Shown in pieces: positions 58,735 through 64,000 of a stretch of 64,000 bases of DNA; position 1 is the stretch's first letter; each line of letters opens with the position of its first letter. The stretch comes from Erigeron canadensis. Its lineage: Eukaryota > Streptophyta > Magnoliopsida > Asterales > Asteraceae. A program made the translations under genes and the position numbers. Below the pieces are notes generated by a model. The model was not told the DNA's origin. It searched no databases and saw only the letters and a list, made by a program, of their open reading frames with translations. The DNA is taken from positions 43,038,463 to 43,102,462 of the forward strand of contig NC_057766.1 in NCBI RefSeq assembly GCF_010389155.1, written 5' to 3'.

Positions 58735-60429
58735 TTTTGTTTCTTTCAAGTTCCTAAAAAACAAAAAACTGAAAAATAATTATATATATCAGACTAAGAA
58801 TATAAATCTCTTGTGTTTTTAAAAGTGACGGAAATTAGAGAGAAATTTGTGGAAGAATTTTATTTTCATTAATTGGAAATAATATTCAGAAAAACATAAC
58901 AAATTTTAATGGTAGTTTGCTATAAATACTAGTTAATTAACCCGGGTTCAATCAGAGCTTATTAATAAAAGTTTCGTAATATTAAGTTACGTATATATTC
59001 GTTTCAAGAAAAAAAAAAAAGAAACTAGGTAATTACATTTTAATTAATTTACATGAAAATTTGGCTATGAAAGAAATAAATCATAAATCAATTAGAAAAT
59101 GGTTTAAATTATAAAAAAGATAATGTCATAAATCAAGATAATAAAAAAAAGATAATCAATATAAAAAAGTCTAATCATGACACGTAAACATTACTTAGAA
59201 AATAATGATATCATGAAAATTTTGTTTTATTTATATAAGAGATATCAATTATAACTTTATAGACATCAAAAGAAAATGTATGAAAAATAAATATATGATA
59301 TAAAATAAATTAAATTCAATGACTGAGATATTTATGTACAAGAGTAAAAATATTACTAATATCTAATGATTGTAAAAGATTTTGTTTGAAGGAGAAATGA
59401 AAAATACTAAATCCACTTATCTTTTTCCCTCTAATGTAGATGGGTTCCGTAGATAATGACACTACTAAACTATGATAAAAGCCTCGGTAGACTCTCATTC
59501 GTGCTTTTGAAAGTTAAGGTTTTAGACGACAATGCTATCTCACTGTAATTTATCGTGCTTGCTAGTTTTGTTAAGATTTAATTATCTATTTATTTATTTT
59601 TTTACCCATGAACTTTTTAATTACATTCTTAAAGGCGGTTAATAATTAACTTGTATAAAAATATTTATTAAATGTCTCATCTAAATTTTTATGATAAAAT
59701 AAAATAATTTTTGCACTAAAAAAAAACGTTTCTAATGAATGTAGTAAAGGTTTAAATTGATATACCAATTATCAATAAATGGATTGGTATATGGTGGAGC
59801 CTGACTTTAGGAATGGAGACAAGGGTTTTTCCAGTATGAGTTTTCTCTGGAATTGGAGTTGGGTATATGAAGAGACATGCCGCTAAGCTCAAATTTGTCG
59901 TTAAAAAAAAAAAAAATGATAAATATTCGTACAAATTCCCAATTAAAATATAATATCTATCTAAAAGTACATCGAAGATTTTTCCATGCGACTTCTGTAT
60001 TTTACTACAGGGTTAACTACGCTTTTTCAAATTTCCTCGCACCCTTTTGTAAGCCTTTACAGTCCAATCACTGTCTTAAGCAGTCTTTTGTCTATTTTTA
60101 ACCTGCTGGGGAGGAGGACTATCATACACCCGCAACACACCTTAGCCACGTACATACTCCCCGATCGGACGGCCACAATTTAATCTCCACAACCAATCTT
60201 ATGGTCCCCCCATCTTGTCAACTCAGCTGGTCTTCTCAGTAACTAAACAAACACATAGGTACAAGACGACAGAGAGAGAAAAATAAACATGCATTAAATA
60301 TAAATATTTCAAAAAATATAATATTCCCCGAAATCTTAAAATATTCTAAATAATATTTAAAGTTATAAAAAACAAAATAAAATAGAGTAGCTCGTGCTAA
60401 AACCACACTTCAAGAAGACCAGTTTTATT
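58735..60429. other. AT-rich spacer upstream of the LRR kinase
   Basis: No gene or defined element was recognised. Confidence 0.4.
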
Positions 60430-60437
60430 TTATATAG
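60430..60437 (+). promoter_or_regulatory. Possible TATA box of the LRR receptor kinase
   Basis: ttatatag about 135 bases before the ATG. A run of about 17 A ends one base before the ATG itself (to 60569). Confidence 0.4.
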
Positions 60438-60570
60438 AATAGAAAGAAAGAGAAAATTACCAAAAATAATGTCCTGTTTATTTATTACTACTAGTAACAA
60501 AAAACTTATAAACACAACAAAGACCAAAAACTTTGTTTAACAAACATCAAAACAAAAAAAAAAAAAAAAC

Positions 60571-63500
60571 ATGGGTGTTTTTGTTTCTGTTTCATCGTAT
60601 CTCTTGTTGTTATGTTTTGTGTTAGTATTAACAACAACATCATTAAGCAGCCAAACAGTCAATGCAAATGGTGAGCTAAGAGCATTGATGTTGATCAAAG
60701 CAAGTTTAGACCCAGAAAACACTCATTTGGGGTCATGGACTGTATTGGCAAACAAATGTGATGGGTCATTTGAAGGTGTGGGTTGTAATGAAAATGGTAA
60801 AGTGGCTAATATCTCATTGCAAGGTAAAGGGCTAATTGGGAGACTATCCCCTGCTTTTGGTGAGTTGAAAGAGTTGACTGGTTTGTACTTGCATTATAAC
60901 TCATTGTCTGGTCAAATTCCTAGAGAGATTGGCAACTTGACAATGCTTACTGATTTGTATCTTAATGTCAATAATCTTTCTGGAAATATTCCTCTTGAGC
61001 TTGGAAACATGGAGAATTTACAAGGTATGAATCTTACTCATTTTTTTTTAATATATATCATATATCATATATGTATATTTTATATATATTTTGTACTAAA
61101 TCTTGGAAAATGCATGATTTTTTGTTGAGAAAAATTGGATCTTGAAATGCATTTGTTTCTATTATCATTTTCATTGCATGCTGCTAGTATGGTTAAGTTA
61201 AATCTGTAAATTAGTTTGTTTGTTTTAGTACATATTGTCTTTAGAAGTATTTTGGACTTTCAATTTGAAATGTGAGACTTGTGTTCCTATAAAGTTATAA
61301 AATTTATACGGATTTCTTGATTTCTTGCATTGCGTTTGGTCTTTTGAAGAAAGCTACTGAATTTATTTATATGTATATATATATGCATTTTTAAAATCTG
61401 CAAAAAATTGTTCTAGTTTTACATTTAATTGTAAATCAACATTTGACAAATCTGGTCACTGTAAAAAAACAAAATAATCATTAATGTGCCATTTCATAGT
61501 TCTTTGAAACTTATGTGGTTAGCTATTGCATTATGTATGTAAAGTTTTCTAATTTGAACTTTTTATGCAGTATTGCAGCTCTGTTATAACCAGTTAAGTG
61601 GAAGCATACCAACTCAACTTGGATCACTTGAGAAGCTTAATGTTCTTTCTTTGCAATTCAATCACCTCAGTGGTGCGTTACCTGCAAGTTTGGGGAATTT
61701 GGGGGTGTTAACAAGGCTAGATTTAAGCTTCAACTACCTTTTTGGTTCGATCCCGACAAGATTGGCTGATGCTCCAATGCTCCGAGTTTTGGATGTGAGA
61801 AATAATACTCTATCCGGCAACGTACCTCTAGGTATCATTCGTGGTTATGTGCTTCCAGTTTTTTTTTTTGGTCATATATTCTCTTTGTTTGATTTGCAAA
61901 AAGACTGTTCTTTGAGGTCAAACACCTCCAACTCCAACTTTATGTTAGTATAATGGGGTGTATTGACCCGTGTAATTTGACCCCATAAATCAGTTATGAG
62001 TTATTGGGGAAATCTGATTACCATTCTATTTTTTACGGATAAAGTCGTAGGATTTGAATAACCAGAGATGGATATGCTGTCCAAGTGAGAATATCGAATT
62101 TAACTGAAGGTCTAATAATGATGATTAAAGTCGCGATAGTCACTTTCAAAATGCACATCCTTTTGAACTACATCCTAAAGTTTGTGTTCAAAAGATTGTT
62201 ATTAACAATATAAATATGTTTTTACCAAAACTATAATGATTTTGAAAAGTTTCTAGTGATAAACTTTAAAATGAATAGCTTTTATCATTCTGAATGGTAT
62301 TATTTTTGTTTTGATTTCAAATAAAAGCTTTGAAGAGATTAGCTGGAGGATTCCAATATGCAAACAACCTGGGACTATGTGGAGTTGGATTCACAACCTT
62401 GAAAGCTTGCAGTCCCTTGGATCTGTTGGATCCAAACGGTGTACCAACAAAGAATATCCCAGAAACAGCTAACTTAAAGTTAAACTGTAGCGACTCAAGA
62501 TGCTCAAATTCATCAAAAACCCCACAAGCTTCCATTATTGTTGGAGTGGTGATAGCAGTTGTTGGATTATCAGTCATAGCTTTCTTAGCAGTTTCACATT
62601 ATCTAAATAGAGTGCAAAAATGCAGTGATAAGTTTGACCCTATTAACGGACCCATTGATCATTTGAGGTCAAAGGAAGCATGCAGGAAAAACGGGTCACC
62701 TCTAATCAACCTCGAGTATCCCAATGGTTGGGACCCGTTAGCCGAGGGTCGACGATTTGGTGGTGTCTCTCAAGAAATAATGAGGAGTTTTAGGTTTAAC
62801 TTGGAAGAAATAGAGTCAGCTACACAATACTTCGCTCCTAGAAACTTGTTAGGAAAGAGCGTCTTTTCTGCCATTCATAAAGGAATGTTAAGAGACGGAA
62901 CTGTTGTTGCTATAAAAAGTATTATAAAGAGTAGCTGCAAGTCTGAGGAATCCGAGTTTTTGAAAGGTTTGAATATTTTGACGTCATTAAGACATGAGAA
63001 CTTAGTGAAACTGCGAGGCTTTTGCTGTTCAAAAGGGCGTGGTGAGTGTTTTCTTATTTATGACTTTGTGCCTAATGGAAGCCTTTTACGGTATCTTGAC
63101 ATGAAGGGTGATGGTCACATTCTTGAATGGTCCACTCGGTCTTCCATCATCAATGGCATCGCCAAAGGTAAGATCAGGTTCACCTATTGTATATTAGTTA
63201 ATTATGTTCAATATTAGGTCCTACTATTTTGTGACGTTTGTATCATTTTAAATTCACTACTTTCGATTCTATAACCTGTTTCATTTTACCAAAGTTTTTT
63301 TGATTTCACCCATTTGATCTGTTAGAGATTGAATATTATCCAAAGAGATTATTTTATATGTCAATAGGTTGATGTTAACTCCTCTAATAGAACCTTGTTC
63401 TTTTCCACAGGTATAGAGTATTTACATGGGAGCAAGCTAAACAAACCAGCTATGGTCCATCAAAACATATCGGTCAAGAACGTGCTACTAGATCAGCGCT

Positions 63501-63886
63501 TCAAACCATTACTCTCTGATTCTGGCCTTCATCAGCTTTTGACAGAAGATTCAGTGTTTTCGTCACTCAAAGCCAGTGCTGCGATGGGATATCTAGCTCC
63601 CGAGTATGCTACCACGGGCCGGTTCACCCAAAAAAGTGATATTTATGCATTTGGGGTTCTTGTTTTCCAAATTATCTCTGGTAAACGGAAATTTGCCAGT
63701 GCAGCTCGCTTTGCTGCTGAATCATGCACTTTCATTGATTTTATTGACCCAAATCTCCAAGGAAGATTCTGTGAGCATGAAGCTGCTAAGTTTGCAAAAA
63801 TTGCATTGATGTGCACCCACGAGTCTCCTGATCAGAGGCCGTCCATTGAAGAAGTTGTTCAAGAGCTTGGTAATCCATTAAGCTAA
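60571..63886 (+). CDS. LRR receptor-like kinase, At5g51560/At4g22730 type, probable pseudokinase
   Basis: Exons 60571-61024, 61571-61831, 62328-63167 and 63411-63886. All introns are GT-AG, phase 1, giving 676 residues as in the Arabidopsis homologues. Order: signal peptide (about 1-30), cap segment with two cysteines, about seven leucine-rich repeats (about 80-240), NNLGLCG block, membrane span (about 305-330), kinase domain (about 400-670). The LRRs face the apoplast; the ligand is unknown. The kinase is atypical. The glycine loop reads GKSVFSAIHKG without the usual glycines. Lys435 (VAIK) is kept. The catalytic loop is HQN (535-537) instead of HRD, and the magnesium motif is DSG (555-557) instead of DFG. 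AMGYLAPEY and DVYAFG-like DIYAFG are normal. The homologues as I recall them share the HQN change, so it is probably a family trait and the protein a scaffold or weak kinase. Confidence 0.93.
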
Positions 63887-64000
63887 CGTCCACTAAATGA
63901 TTTTACCCTCTTCGTTAGTTATTGATTAGATTGTTTTTAGAAAGTAGTTGTAAGGAAATAGATGTTGTGCTACTAACTTCTCACTCTTGACTCTCTATGG

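Overview
The window is nuclear DNA of a flowering plant. It has intron-bearing genes with GT-AG (and two GC-AG) splice sites, plant-specific families (pectin methylesterase, EXORDIUM, IRE-type AGC kinase, LRR receptor kinase), very AT-rich spacers, and a dense, nested population of plant-type transposons (Tourist/Harbinger, MULE, hAT, Helitron, SINE, LINE, Copia). The protein families indicate a eudicot. An asterid, possibly Asteraceae, is a guess from the repeat style only.

Layout. 0.9-3.05 kb: a two-exon pectin methylesterase gene (+), followed at 4.0-4.4 kb by a broken, internally duplicated copy of it. 4.58-13.08 kb: a 16-exon IRE-family AGC kinase gene (-), reconstructed here exon by exon (about 1137 residues). 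Its second intron is almost entirely a decayed Copia retrotransposon, and its first intron carries a hairpin MITE and a SINE. 13-31 kb: mostly transposon debris with at least eight short Helitron-like elements, four SINEs, a 1.03 kb MULE, an 0.83 kb foldback, and one candidate small membrane-protein gene (17.3 kb, -). 31.8-36 kb: Tourist elements, a SINE with another SINE inside it, and a 1451-bp MULE with a perfect 9-bp target duplication that carries a GC-rich open frame. 37.8-38.8 kb: an intronless EXORDIUM-family gene (-). 39-45 kb: MITEs, including hairpin elements lodged in (TA)n tracts, and a LINE 3' fragment with a Tourist element inside. 45.53-47.80 kb: a complete PIF/Harbinger element with a decayed transposase. 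48-60 kb: gene-poor, with a MULE-type MITE pair (49.2 kb), a striking 451-bp hairpin built of short repeats (52.7 kb) and further (TA)n-lodged hairpins (57 kb). 60.57-63.89 kb: a four-exon LRR receptor-like kinase (+) of the At5g51560/At4g22730 type, whose kinase domain lacks canonical catalytic motifs.

The host genes are unrelated neighbours, not a pathway. Three concern the cell surface or growth (pectin methylesterase, EXORDIUM protein, LRR receptor) and one is an intracellular AGC kinase of a family linked to root-hair elongation. No CRISPR array, tRNA, rRNA or organelle segment was seen. Transposon ends were set by finding target-site duplications by eye. Elements without a duplication have approximate limits.
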